From assembly GCF_026559675.1 (NCBI RefSeq), contig NZ_CP092891.1:2852001-2916000 (forward strand): DNA of 64,000 nt, in the 5' to 3' direction. The notes beneath the pieces were generated by a model. That model had not been told where the DNA came from and did no database searches. It worked only from the letters and a program-made list of their open reading frames with translations. The DNA is from Microbacterium oxydans (GTDB lineage: Bacteria > Actinomycetota > Actinomycetes > Actinomycetales > Microbacteriaceae). Shown piece after piece: positions 53,033 through 62,900 of the stretch. The position numbers and the translations under genes were made by a program. How positions within the stretch are numbered: the first letter of the stretch is position 1; each line of letters opens with the position of its first letter.

Positions 53033-53313
53033 TAGCGGCGCCGCCCCTTCTTGTCGTCCTTCTCGTGGCCGCGGAAGGTGCGGGTGGGCGCGAACTCGCC
53101 CAGCTTGTGACCGACCATGGTCTCGGACACGAACACAGGGATGTGCTTGCGTCCGTCGTGGACCGCGATCGTGTGACCCAGCATGGCCGGGATGATCATG
53201 GACCGACGGGACCAGGTCTTGATGACGTTCTTGGTGCCGGCTTCGTTCTGCACGACCACCTTGCGAAGCAGGTGCTCGTCGACGAAGGGGCCCTTCTTAA
53301 GACTGCGAGGCAT
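53032..53313 (-). CDS. rpsS: 30S ribosomal protein S19
   Basis: A 93-residue S19 in the 30S head. [19 protein letters not shown] and [19 protein letters not shown] match the family, and it ends [12 protein letters not shown]. It lies 12 bp after rplB. Confidence 0.98.
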   Translation of the reverse strand: MPRSLKKGPFVDEHLLRKVVVQNEAGTKNVIKTWSRRSMIIPAMLGHTIAVHDGRKHIPVFVSETMVGHKLGEFAPTRTFRGHEKDDKKGRRR

Positions 53314-53325
53314 CTTCTCTTACTC

Positions 53326-54165
53326 CTACTTGCGCTTCTTGCCGGCGTTACGACGACGCACGATGTACTTGTCGCTTTCCTTGTTGGCGTGACGGGTACG
53401 ACCCTCAGCCTGGCCCCACGGGGAGACGGGGTGACGACCACCGGAGGTCTTACCCTCACCACCACCGTGCGGGTGGTCGACCGGGTTCATCGCGACACCA
53501 CGGACGGTCGGGCGGACGCCCTTCCAGCGCATGCGGCCGGCCTTGCCCCAGTTGATGTTCGACTGCTCGGCGTTGCCGACCTCGCCGATGGTCGCGCGGC
53601 AGCGCGCATCGACGTTGCGGATCTCGCCCGAGGGGAGACGCAGCTGGGCGTAGGGACCGTCCTTGGCGACGAGACGGACGGATGCACCGGCCGAACGTGC
53701 CATCTTCGCGCCGCCACCGGGGCGGAGCTCGATCGCGTGGATGACGGTACCGGTGGGGATGTTCTTCAGCGGGAGGTTGTTTCCCGGCTTGATGTCAGCC
53801 CCGGCACCCGACTCGACGATGTCGCCCTGCTTCAGCTTCGCCGGAGCGAGGATGTAGCGCTTCTCACCGTCGAAGTAGTGCAGCAGCGCGATGCGCGCGG
53901 TGCGGTTGGGGTCGTACTCGATGTGAGCGACCTTGGCGTTGACGCCGTCCTTGTCGTTACGACGGAAGTCGATGACGCGGTACTGGCGCTTGTGGCCACC
54001 ACCGATGTGACGGGTCGTGATGCGGCCCTGGTTGTTGCGACCACCGGTCTTCGAGAGCGGGCGCAGCAGCGACTTCTCCGGCGTCGATCGAGTGATCTCG
54101 GCGAAGTCAGCCACCGACGAGCCGCGACGGCCCGGGGTCGTGGGCTTGTACTTGCGAATAGCCAT
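53326..54165 (-). CDS. rplB: 50S ribosomal protein L2
   Basis: A 279-residue L2, needed for subunit association and peptidyl transfer. [37 protein letters not shown] and the catalytic-region [19 protein letters not shown] contain the conserved histidine. 20 bp after rplW. Confidence 0.98.
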   Translation of the reverse strand: MAIRKYKPTTPGRRGSSVADFAEITRSTPEKSLLRPLSKTGGRNNQGRITTRHIGGGHKRQYRVIDFRRNDKDGVNAKVAHIEYDPNRTARIALLHYFDGEKRYILAPAKLKQGDIVESGAGADIKPGNNLPLKNIPTGTVIHAIELRPGGGAKMARSAGASVRLVAKDGPYAQLRLPSGEIRNVDARCRATIGEVGNAEQSNINWGKAGRMRWKGVRPTVRGVAMNPVDHPHGGGEGKTSGGRHPVSPWGQAEGRTRHANKESDKYIVRRRNAGKKRK

Positions 54166-54185
54166 GATTGTCCTTATCCCCCGGA

Positions 54186-54509
54186 TCAGCCGATTGCCGT
54201 GAAGATGTCGATGGTGCCCGACTTCAGGGTGACGATGGCGCGCTTGGTGTCCTTGCGCTTGCCGGTTCCGAAGCGGGTGCGGCGAGCCTTGCCGACGCGG
54301 TTGAGGGTGTTGACCCCTGCGACCTTGACGCCGAAGATCTTCTCGATGGCGAGCTTGATCTCGGTCTTCGAAGCGCGCGGGTCGACGAGGAAGGTGTACT
54401 TGCCCTCATCGATCAGCCCGTAGCTCTTCTCGGACACGACCGGCTTCAGGATGATGTCGCGCGGGTCCTTGTTCAGGGCCGTCTGGAGAACAGATGCCTG
54501 CTCGCTCAT
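54186..54509 (-). CDS. rplW: 50S ribosomal protein L23
   Basis: A 107-residue L23, docking site for trigger factor and SRP at the tunnel exit. [38 protein letters not shown] and the acidic patch of the factor-binding site are present. ATGA overlap with rplD. Confidence 0.97.
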   Translation of the reverse strand: MSEQASVLQTALNKDPRDIILKPVVSEKSYGLIDEGKYTFLVDPRASKTEIKLAIEKIFGVKVAGVNTLNRVGKARRTRFGTGKRKDTKRAIVTLKSGTIDIFTAIG

Positions 54510-55168
54510 GCGGAGACCTCCTGGTTGGCGCCGGACTTGGAGGCGATGAAGCCCTCGAGCGCGGCCTGGGTGAAGACGATGTCGTCGGAGACGAGCACGT
54601 CGTATGCGTTGAGCTGGTCGAACGTCAGCACGTGCAGGTTCGACAGGTTGCGGATGCTCTTCAGCGTCACGTCGTCGTTGCGCTCGATCACGACGAGCAC
54701 GTTCTTCGACGAGACGACGTTGGTGAGGAAGTTCACCGCGGTCTTCGTCGAGGGCGTGCCGTCGATCCCGAAGGACTCGATGGCGTGGATGCGGTCACCG
54801 CGGAAGCGGTCGCTGAGCGCGCCCAGCAGGGCGGCGGCGATCATCTTCTTGGGGGTGCGCTGCGAGTAGTCACGCGGCTTCGGGCCGTGGACGATGCCAC
54901 CACCGGTCATGTGCGGCGCGCGGATGGAACCCTGACGGGCGTTACCCGTGCCCTTCTGCTTGAAGGGCTTGCGGCCGGCACCGGAGACCTCGCCACGACG
55001 CTTGGTCGAGTGCGTGCCCTGGCGAGCCGCCGCGAGCTGCGCGACGACGACCTGGTGGATGAGCGGGATGTTCGTCTTGGCGTCGAACAGCGCGGCGGGA
55101 AGCTCGATCGAGCCTGCCTTCTTGCCGTCTGCCTTGAGGACGTCGAGCGCGAGAGTGGAGTCAGCCAT
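54506..55168 (-). CDS. rplD: 50S ribosomal protein L4
   Basis: A 220-residue L4. The tunnel loop is [20 protein letters not shown] and [20 protein letters not shown] follows. In E. coli L4 also represses the S10 operon through its leader; here the leader at 56148-56480 is long enough for such control but not obviously similar. Start at MADSTLAL, 2 bp after rplC. Confidence 0.97.
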   Translation of the reverse strand: MADSTLALDVLKADGKKAGSIELPAALFDAKTNIPLIHQVVVAQLAAARQGTHSTKRRGEVSGAGRKPFKQKGTGNARQGSIRAPHMTGGGIVHGPKPRDYSQRTPKKMIAAALLGALSDRFRGDRIHAIESFGIDGTPSTKTAVNFLTNVVSSKNVLVVIERNDDVTLKSIRNLSNLHVLTFDQLNAYDVLVSDDIVFTQAALEGFIASKSGANQEVSA

Positions 55169-55170
55169 GA

Positions 55171-55830
55171 TCAGGCACCCTTCACTGCGTTGCGGACATA
55201 GACGATGCGGCCACGAGCACCGGGGACGGCGCCCTTGACGAGCAGCAGACCCTTCTCGATGTCGACGGCGTGCACCGTGAGGTTGAGGACGGTCACGCGC
55301 TCGCCACCCATACGGCCGGCCATGCGCATGCCCTTGAAGACGCGGCTCGGGGTCGACGATGCGCCGATCGAGCCGGGCTTGCGGTGGTTGCGGTGCGAAC
55401 CGTGCGAAGCCGAGACGCCCTTGAAGTTGTGGCGCTTCATGACACCGGCGAAGCCCTTGCCCTTGCTCGTGCCGACGACGTCGACGAGCTGGCCTGCCTC
55501 GAAGGTGCCGTCGACCGTGAGCTCCTGGCCCAGGCTGTAGTCGCCGGCGTCCGCGGTGCGGATCTCGGTGACGTGACGACGCGGCGTGACGCCGGCTGCC
55601 TCGAAGTGCGCGGAGAGCGGCTTGTTCACCTTGCGGGGGTCGATCTGGCCGTACGCGATCTGCACGGCGTTGTAGCCGTCCTTCTCGGGCGTGCGGACCT
55701 GGGTGACCACGTTGGGCGCCAGCTCGATGACGGTGACGGGAATGAGCTTGCCGCTCTCGTTCCACACCTGGGTCATACCGAGCTTCGTGCCCAGCATGCC
55801 CTTGGAAATCTTGGAGTTGATGTCAGCCAT
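55171..55830 (-). CDS. rplC: 50S ribosomal protein L3
   Basis: A 219-residue L3 that nucleates 50S assembly. [20 protein letters not shown] and [16 protein letters not shown], then [19 protein letters not shown] are conserved, including the glutamine-methylation region. Start at MADINSK, 8 bp after rpsJ. Confidence 0.98.
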   Translation of the reverse strand: MADINSKISKGMLGTKLGMTQVWNESGKLIPVTVIELAPNVVTQVRTPEKDGYNAVQIAYGQIDPRKVNKPLSAHFEAAGVTPRRHVTEIRTADAGDYSLGQELTVDGTFEAGQLVDVVGTSKGKGFAGVMKRHNFKGVSASHGSHRNHRKPGSIGASSTPSRVFKGMRMAGRMGGERVTVLNLTVHAVDIEKGLLLVKGAVPGARGRIVYVRNAVKGA

Positions 55831-55838
55831 GTCGAACC

Positions 55839-56147
55839 TCAGAGCTTGATCTCGATGTTGACATCGGCCGGCAGGTCGAGGCGCATCAGCGAGTCGACGG
55901 CCTTGGGCGTCGGGTCGACGATGTCGATCAGACGCTTGTGGGTGCGCATCTCGAAGTGCTCGCGGCTGTCCTTGTACTTGTGCGGCGACCGGATGACGCA
56001 CACGACGTTCTTCTCGGTCGGAAGGGGCACGGGACCGACGACAGTTGCACCCGCACGGGTCACGGTGTCGACGATCTTGCGTGCGGACGTGTCGATGACC
56101 TCGTGGTCATACGACTTCAGGCGAATGCGGATCTTCTGTCCCGCCAT
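55839..56147 (-). CDS. rpsJ: 30S ribosomal protein S10 (NusE)
   Basis: A 102-residue S10, which also joins NusB in antitermination. [39 protein letters not shown] and [19 protein letters not shown] identify it. GAGAGAG upstream acts as Shine-Dalgarno. First gene of the S10 operon, after a leader of about 330 nt. Confidence 0.98.
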   Translation of the reverse strand: MAGQKIRIRLKSYDHEVIDTSARKIVDTVTRAGATVVGPVPLPTEKNVVCVIRSPHKYKDSREHFEMRTHKRLIDIVDPTPKAVDSLMRLDLPADVNIEIKL

Positions 56148-56510
56148 TGTCTGCTCTCTCTCTTTAGGCGTCATACCGTCCGGGACCGGGTGGCCCTGGG
56201 GCATTGGACGCACGTCGGCGCTGTTCGCGCCTCGGCACGAGAACGACTCTCGCGAATCGATCTGCTGCACCACTGTTCTTCTGTCAGCCGGACGCCATGA
56301 GGCGATCGGATGCCGACGTCCGCCGCGCACGGCGGAACCCTTCTCGGAGAAGGGGTGTCGGGGTGTGTTCTGCTACCCGCGGCCTAGAACCCTGCGCCAT
56401 CCCGGAGGTGACGCCGTCTATGCACTGCCCTGGCAGTGATCCGACGCACGCACAGCGGCGACGGAATATCGAACCTGTCTATTCTGCCATGCCCGATTTC
56501 ACTTCTGCAA
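56148..56510 (-). promoter_or_regulatory. S10 operon leader and candidate promoter
   Basis: TTGCAG (minus strand, 56505-56510) and CAGAAT (56481-56486) with an 18-bp spacer are the best promoter candidates, giving a leader of about 330 nt. The leader holds a perfect CACTGCC-CT-GGCAGTG palindrome (56423-56438). No coding frame in it is convincing. The leader length suggests post-transcriptional control, but I see no known motif. Confidence 0.45.
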
Positions 56511-56578
56511 ACCCGGGCGTGTCGCGCTCTCCGCGCCGGCCTCCGAGCGGCCGGAAAACGGGTCAGATCGCAGGAGAT

Positions 56579-56612
56579 AGCGGGGCGAGGCATCCCCATG
56601 CCTCGCCCCGCT
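56579..56612. terminator. Strong orphan hairpin in the gap before the S10 operon
   Basis: Perfect 15-bp stem (56579-56593 with 56598-56612, AGCGGGGCGAGGCAT) closed by a CCCC tetraloop on the plus strand. The nearest stop codon on either strand is over 330 bp away, so it is not the ordinary terminator of an annotated gene. Confidence 0.6.
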
Positions 56613-56915
56613 TGGGGAGGGCGTTCAGTGCGAGGGGGCACACCGAACGCGAGTAGCTCGGCGTGAAGGGACGCCGAGCTCCTCGATCGAGGGCGCGGCG
56701 GAAGACCCGCCGCGCGGGCGGGGCGAAGTGGCGGCGCACAGATGGCGCGCTACGCACGATGATCCCCAAAATCAATTCCCCAGTTTTAGCACGGCATGAG
56801 CCGTGCAACTTCGGTGCGTCGAACCCCTTCGACGTACCAGGCCGCAAGATCCCCAGGCGGCTTCCGTCATCCTACTTGATCCGAGTGCGGAATCGCCACA
56901 CTCGAGATCGGTCTG
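56613..56915. other. Gene-free, hairpin-rich stretch
   Basis: No credible protein. Perfect inverted repeats lie at 56655-56680 (10 bp, loop 6), 56789-56806 (7 bp, loop 4) and 56818-56833 (6 bp, loop 4), and a weaker one at 56881-56904. An AT-richer segment (about 56760-56790) stands out from the GC-rich surroundings and could hold a promoter. A small RNA ending at the 56579-56612 hairpin is possible. It does not match RNase P RNA, tmRNA or 6S RNA by eye. Confidence 0.35.
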
Positions 56916-56946
56916 TCGGGGTGGGTGCGCGTGGCACCCACCCCGA
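56916..56946 (-). terminator. Terminator of the large surface-protein gene
   Basis: Perfect 13-bp stem (56916-56928 with 56934-56946, TCGGGGTGGGTGC) with a 5-nt loop, 4 bp after the stop codon. Confidence 0.8.
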
Positions 56947-56950
56947 TGAC

Positions 56951-59900
56951 TCACTCCGCTGCGGAATCGGTGCGACGACGCACGCCGCGGATCAGCAGGA
57001 ACGATCCCCCGCCGAGGAGCAGGAGCAGCGCGGTCCAGAGCAGCACACCGCCCGCGAGGCCGGTCTGCGGCAGGATCTTGACGAAGGTGTTGGTGACCTC
57101 GACCTCGGTGGGCGCCACGGCGTCCGTGAGGTCCACGGCGGCGCGGATGCCCTCCGTCGTCGTCGCCGGGTCGACCGAGGTGGTCACGGTGATCGCCGTG
57201 CGCACCGCCGTCCCGGCATCCGTCTCGACGATGTCGCACTTCGCGTCGACGGGCAGCGACTCGTAGCCGGCCGTGTACCCGCCGGCGGCCGTCAGCTCAC
57301 GGACCGCGCCACCGGGAACGGCGATCGGCCGGTCCTCACCGTCGGTCGGGAGCACGCACTGGAGCTCGACGGTGAACGGGCCGTCGGCCCCCTCCGCGTC
57401 CAGGTCGCCGATGCGCTTCTTCGTCACGACGATGGACGTGAGGTCGAACGTGTTCGTCGCCGTCACGGTCCAGGCCGGGTCGGTGCCCTCGCCGATCGTC
57501 ACGGTCCCGTCCGTCGGATCGAGCACCGTGCTGGTGGCGCCGCCCGCCCCGATCTCCTCGACCACGCACGAGGTGCTGGTCGGGTAGGGGCCGAAGGACC
57601 GCATGCTGTTCGCCTCGAGCTCGAACTCCAGGGCGAGGATCTCCTGCCCGCGGTAGGTGCAGACCGCGCTGAAGGTGAAGGGTCCGGCTCCGTAGAGCGG
57701 CGCCCCGTCGCCGTCCACGTTCTTGACCACCGTGAGCACACCCGTGTCGAAGCTGTTCGTGAAGGACACCGCCGAGGCCGTGGTCCCCACCTCCACCTCG
57801 GCCGTGCCGTCGCCGAGGTCGGTGACGCCGGTGCCGGTGACCGTGATGCCGTTCGCCGCGGCGCTGTCGACCTCCGCGATCTCGCACGTCGAGCGCGCCG
57901 GGATCGTGTTCGTCGGCGCCGTGTAGGTCTCGCCGTCCTCGAGCGTGAAGGTCAGCTCGGTGGCTCCTCCGGCGAACGTGACCGGGATGCCGGTCGCGCT
58001 CGTGCAGGAGAGCGTGAAGTCGAACGGTCCGAAGACTCCCGCCGCGGCATCCGTGTCGACGGTCTTCGTGACCGACAGCCCGGAGTACTCGTAGGTGTTC
58101 ACGAGCTCCACGACGGCGGACGACGGCACCGGGTCGCCGGGTGCGGTGACCTGGTCGATCGTCACCGTCGTCGGCGAACCGGAGCGGCTCGCCTCTCCGT
58201 ACGACCCCGTCGTCCCCTGTTCGGAGACGGTGCAGGACGCCCCGAAGGGGATCCCGTCGATGCGCCGGGAGAAGTCGTCGCCCTCGTCGAGCACGAGCAC
58301 CGCGTCGGCGCCCAGGTCGAGCGGGACGCCGTCGATGGTGCAGTCCACATCGGCGCGGAACGCGTCGGCCGCGTAGTCGGCTGCGGGTCCGGTGACCTGC
58401 TTGTCGACGCGCAGCGCGCCGACCACCAGGTGCACGCCCACGGGCGACGGTGCGATGCGCTGGAACCGTGTCTCGTCCGCATCGCGGAACTTCACACCGA
58501 ACTGGTTCCAGGCGAACGAGTCGGATGCGGGCACGACCGCCGGAGCACCGGTGGCGTCATCCGCCGAGGCGACGACGTTGGTGGAGCTGTACGTCACGTC
58601 CACGAACTGACCGGGCGTCAGCGCGCCCGCCGTCGACGTGCGGAAGTCGAGGCTGACCCGGATGCCGGAGACGACCGACCAGTCCGTGTCGGCGTCCGCG
58701 ACGGTCCACACCTCGCCGTTCTGGGCACACGGCGTCTGGTTCACCAGGTTCGCCCACGTTCCGGTGCAGACGCCGGTCGACGTGGTCACCTCGATCACGG
58801 TCGTGGTGCCCTGCGGCGCGTTCACGGCCAGGTCGTCCAGCATCTGCGGACGGTACGCCGAACCGCGGCTCGCTCCGGAGATGAGGGAGCGGTCGCCCGC
58901 GACGGGGAGCTGGTCGAACAGCACCATCTCCGCCATCTCGCTGGTCCCGCCGTTCTGCGCGCGCAGCACCCAGGAGTCGGTGCCGCCGATCTCGCTGTTG
59001 GCCGCGCAGGGCGAACGGAAGTACGCACCACCGGTCACGACGAGGTTCTGCTGGCAGATGACGTCGGGGCGACCCGGCAGGATCGCGCCCTGTCGCTCAC
59101 CGCGCACGCCCTTCACGACGAACAGGCTCGTCGCGTTGGCGGGGGTCACGTAGTCGGTGGTGCCGCAGGTCGTGATGTCCGCGGCCCATGCTCCGGTGAC
59201 CGATCCGCCGGCGAGGGAGTTGGTGCAGGACTCGAGGTTCTCCCCCGTGTGCACCGTCATCTGGTTGATGGCCTGCTGGCCGATGCCGAGTCCCGGCTGC
59301 AGCTGCAGCAGGATGCGCACCGAGAAGGTCTCCCCGGGCGCCATCCGGGAGCCGGCGGGCCACGCGAACACGAGCTCCGAGCCGTCCTGGACCATGCTCG
59401 CCGGCTCCGGCAGCAGACCTGCGGGGTCGGGAGTGTAGACGGGGGCGTCGCCGAGGTAGACGAGGTGCGACGGCAGCAGGTCGCGCAGCTCGTCGATCGT
59501 CAGGTAGCCCGTTCCGGTGTTGGTGAAGGACAGGTCCCACGGGACGGAGTCGCCGGCGGTCGCGACGTGGCTCAGCCCGTCGTTGACCTGCTTGTTCACC
59601 GAGATCCGGAAGGTGCCGGGGCTCAGCGCGACGGCGGCGCTGGTCGACTTCTCGGCCGACGTCTCACCGTTCAGGCGATCGCTGATCACGGTCACGGTGT
59701 TGGGAACGCTTCCCTGGAGGGCGATCGCCTCCCCGCTCCCCCGGTGCTCCTCACGGAGCTGCACGGTGAAGGCCGCGGTGGTGCTCCAGCGCGGTGCGGG
59801 GACGGTCGGCGAGAAGAACGCACCGTCGGCGCGCGAGAACGAGAAGCGGACGCCCTCGATCTCACCGAAGCGGTCCGCCGCCACCGGAACGGTGGCGCCG

Positions 59901-62900
59901 GCGATGGTCGTCGGAGCGGACGAGACCCACTCGTCGGAGCCGTCGGCGGCGAACGGCCCGTAGACCGCGACCGTCACCCGGTCGGCGCCGGCGGGCGGCG
60001 TGATCGCGCCGAGTCCGGTGAAGTCGAACGCATCCCAGAACTCGGGAGAGCCGGCGATGTCGTCGGTCAGGCGCACCTCGGCCGGCGACAGCGTGCTGAC
60101 CGGGTTCGTACCCTGGTTGGCACCGAGGGTCACCGTCACCGGGGTGCCCTTGGTCGGCTCGGTGAGGGCGTTCGGCGACACCGTCTTGGTCGGTGCGACG
60201 TTGAGGTCGCCACCGGTCAGGGTCACGGCCACCGCGTCTCGCGCGCCGGTCAGTCGCCCGTCGCTCAGGATCGGGTCGTACGACTGGGCGAATACGCGGT
60301 TCGCGACGCCGACGCGTTCGTTCGCGGCGACGGTCTGCGCCGCGCCCGTGCTGCGCAGTGTCGGGCGCAGCTGCGTGTCCATCACGACGCGCAGCACGTT
60401 GGCCGGGGTGATCGTCCCGCCGCTCACCGCGGGGTCGGTGCCCTGGAACGTGACGCTGACACCCACGACGTCGCTCAGTGCCGCGGCATTCATCGCGTTG
60501 ACCGCGGCGGCTGTCGTCTGCCCGGTGGAGTAGTCGCCGTCGGCATAGCGCAGCAGCCAGACGACACTCGCTGCGAGGTCGACCTGGTCCGCGATCGCGG
60601 CCGAGATCGTCACCTTGCGCAGGTCGAACCGCTCGAACGGGTTCCCCTGTCCGGGGGCCGTCAGCCACTCGATGTCATCGGTGTACGGGTCGGACTTCGC
60701 GCCCGCAGCCGTGCCGGCACTCTGGCACACCGTCATCGCGTCGCCGTCGGCGCACGCGGGCGGATCCGTCACCCGGATGTAGGACGCCCGTGCGACGGAG
60801 TCGTTCCGCGCCTCGAGGGTGAAGCGCGCCGTCGGGTACGTGGTCGGGTCGGTGCCCGCACGAGGCACGTGCAGCGGCGTCGTCGGCGTCACGGACTTGC
60901 GCACCGTGACACCGGGGCCGGGGTTCGTGATGATGATCGTGTCGCCGTCGGCGTCGGTCGCGACGGGACCGGTTCCGAGCGGCTGCCCGTCGATGCGGAC
61001 GGTGTTCTCGACCGCGCCGGCATCCGCGGTGTTGTAGACGACGTCGTCGACCACCCACTCGCCGTCCGAGCGCTTCTGGTCACGGATCTGCCACGTCAGG
61101 TCGAACGTGCGCACCGCACTGCTCGAGCCGACACCGGCGCCGATCGCGGTGACCCACGGGTCGCCGGCCGCAGCAGCATCCGCCCGGGCCTGGTCGTTCG
61201 GCGAGAGGGCGATGCGGAACCCGGTGGCGTCCGCACGCTCCGCGTCGGTCAGCACGTATCCGACGAAGGCACCGCCCTGGATCCATCCGCCCGGGGGCTC
61301 CGTCACCGTCTGCCATGCGCCGCCGCGGTAGAGCTCCACGGCGTCGACGACGTCGTACTGCATGTACCAGCCATTGCTGAACGGCGCGCTGTTCGCGGGG
61401 ATCGCATCGATCCGGGCGAGGTCGAAGGCGTCGTACACCGTGCCTGCCACGGCGCCGGGAGCGCTCGCGGGGTCGAAGGCGTCCGCTGCGGGAGCCGGGT
61501 CGGTGATGGCCACACGCCCGTAGCCCTCATCCACGCGCCAGCTCAGGGTCGTGCCGCGCAGCTGTCCGGACTGCGCCGACACGGTCGGCTCGCTCCAGCG
61601 CTTGTCGATCCCGATCGTGCCCTCGTTCGCGACGGTCTCGATCGTCGCGGTGGCCTCGTCGGTCGCGTCGTCGGAGAGGTCGGTGCCGCTCCCGGTCACA
61701 CCGGTGCCGGTGGTCGTGGCCGTGTTGAGGTAGTCGGTGGGCTTGTCGTCGCCCGGGACCGTCGGTCCGCCGCTGCGCAGGTCACTGCGCGCCGTGGAGA
61801 TCACGTACGGGGTGACCGTCGTCCCCGCGGCGAAGCCGGCCGGGTCGGTGTTCTCGAACGTGAAGCGGATGCCGCGCACATCGTCGATGGAGACCCCGCC
61901 GGGGAGCGCCGCGGCGATCTGGGCCGCGGTCATCGACACCTGATGGGGCTGCCCCTGTGCGGGGAAGACCTGAAGCTGACGCCAGGCGCCGTTCTCGTCC
62001 TGCACCTCGACGGTCAGCACGGTGTTCGACGGCACCTGCGTCGGAGCGATCGACGACAGGTTGAAGCCGTCCCAGAAGCCGCCGGTCCCCGTCCACGCGT
62101 CCTCGACGATGATCTTGTTCGGGGTGATGTAGTCCGACGTCGTGGTCAGGCTCGCAGCGAGCTCCGTGACGACCGGCTCGCCGGGTGCGACCGAGCCGGA
62201 CGGGCGGATCTTCTTGGCGAGGGCGACGTCGATCTTCGGCTCGAGGAGCGTCAGGTCGGCGGTGTCGGTGTCTTCGGCGTCCACGCCGTTCTGCGCGAGC
62301 ACCGATGTGGTGGCCGAGTTGGTGACCTTCCGCTCCGGCGCGCCGCCGATCGCGGCTTCGGTGGTCTGGATGGTGAAGTCGACGATGCTGCTGGCACCGG
62401 AGGCGATGCCGCCCCCCGTGGCGGTGAAGACCAGCTCGAAGCCGGAGATCGGGACGCTCGGCGCGGCCGGGATCGTGCCGTCCACGAGGGCCACCTCGAT
62501 CGGCTCGCTGCCGTCGAGCGGGTGGTAGCGGAGCACGCCGGCCTCGGCGTCGCTCGGCCAGGTCGGCGCAGCGGTGAATCCGTCGAAGCGGATGTCGTCG
62601 TCGAAGAAGTCGAGGTCGGCGATCCGGAGCTCGTTCACACCCACGTCGGAGGTGTTCGTGCCGACGATCCGGGATGCCGCGTCGTCGCCCGCGGCGATGC
62701 GCTCGGGGTTGATGCTCTTGCTGGTGGCCGCCGCGATGGAGGCGGGGATCACGCGGTAGTTCGCGGTGGCGGTGTCGGTGACGGGATCGCGTCCCTCGAC
62801 GGCAGCGGTCGCGACGACGACGTTGTCGACGGCGTGCACGGCCTTCGAGAGGTCGGCATCCGTGTTGCGGTGGCGGTCGCGCTGCTCGACCTGGATGGCG

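Noticed and set aside
56563..56847. A 94-codon minus-strand frame in the gap before the S10 operon
   Set aside because: No Shine-Dalgarno, biased composition, and it is interrupted by perfect hairpins; not a convincing protein.
56579..56915. RNase P RNA, tmRNA or 6S RNA in the hairpin-rich gap
   Set aside because: I could not find their conserved core sequences; size and hairpin layout do not match. A covariance-model search would settle it.
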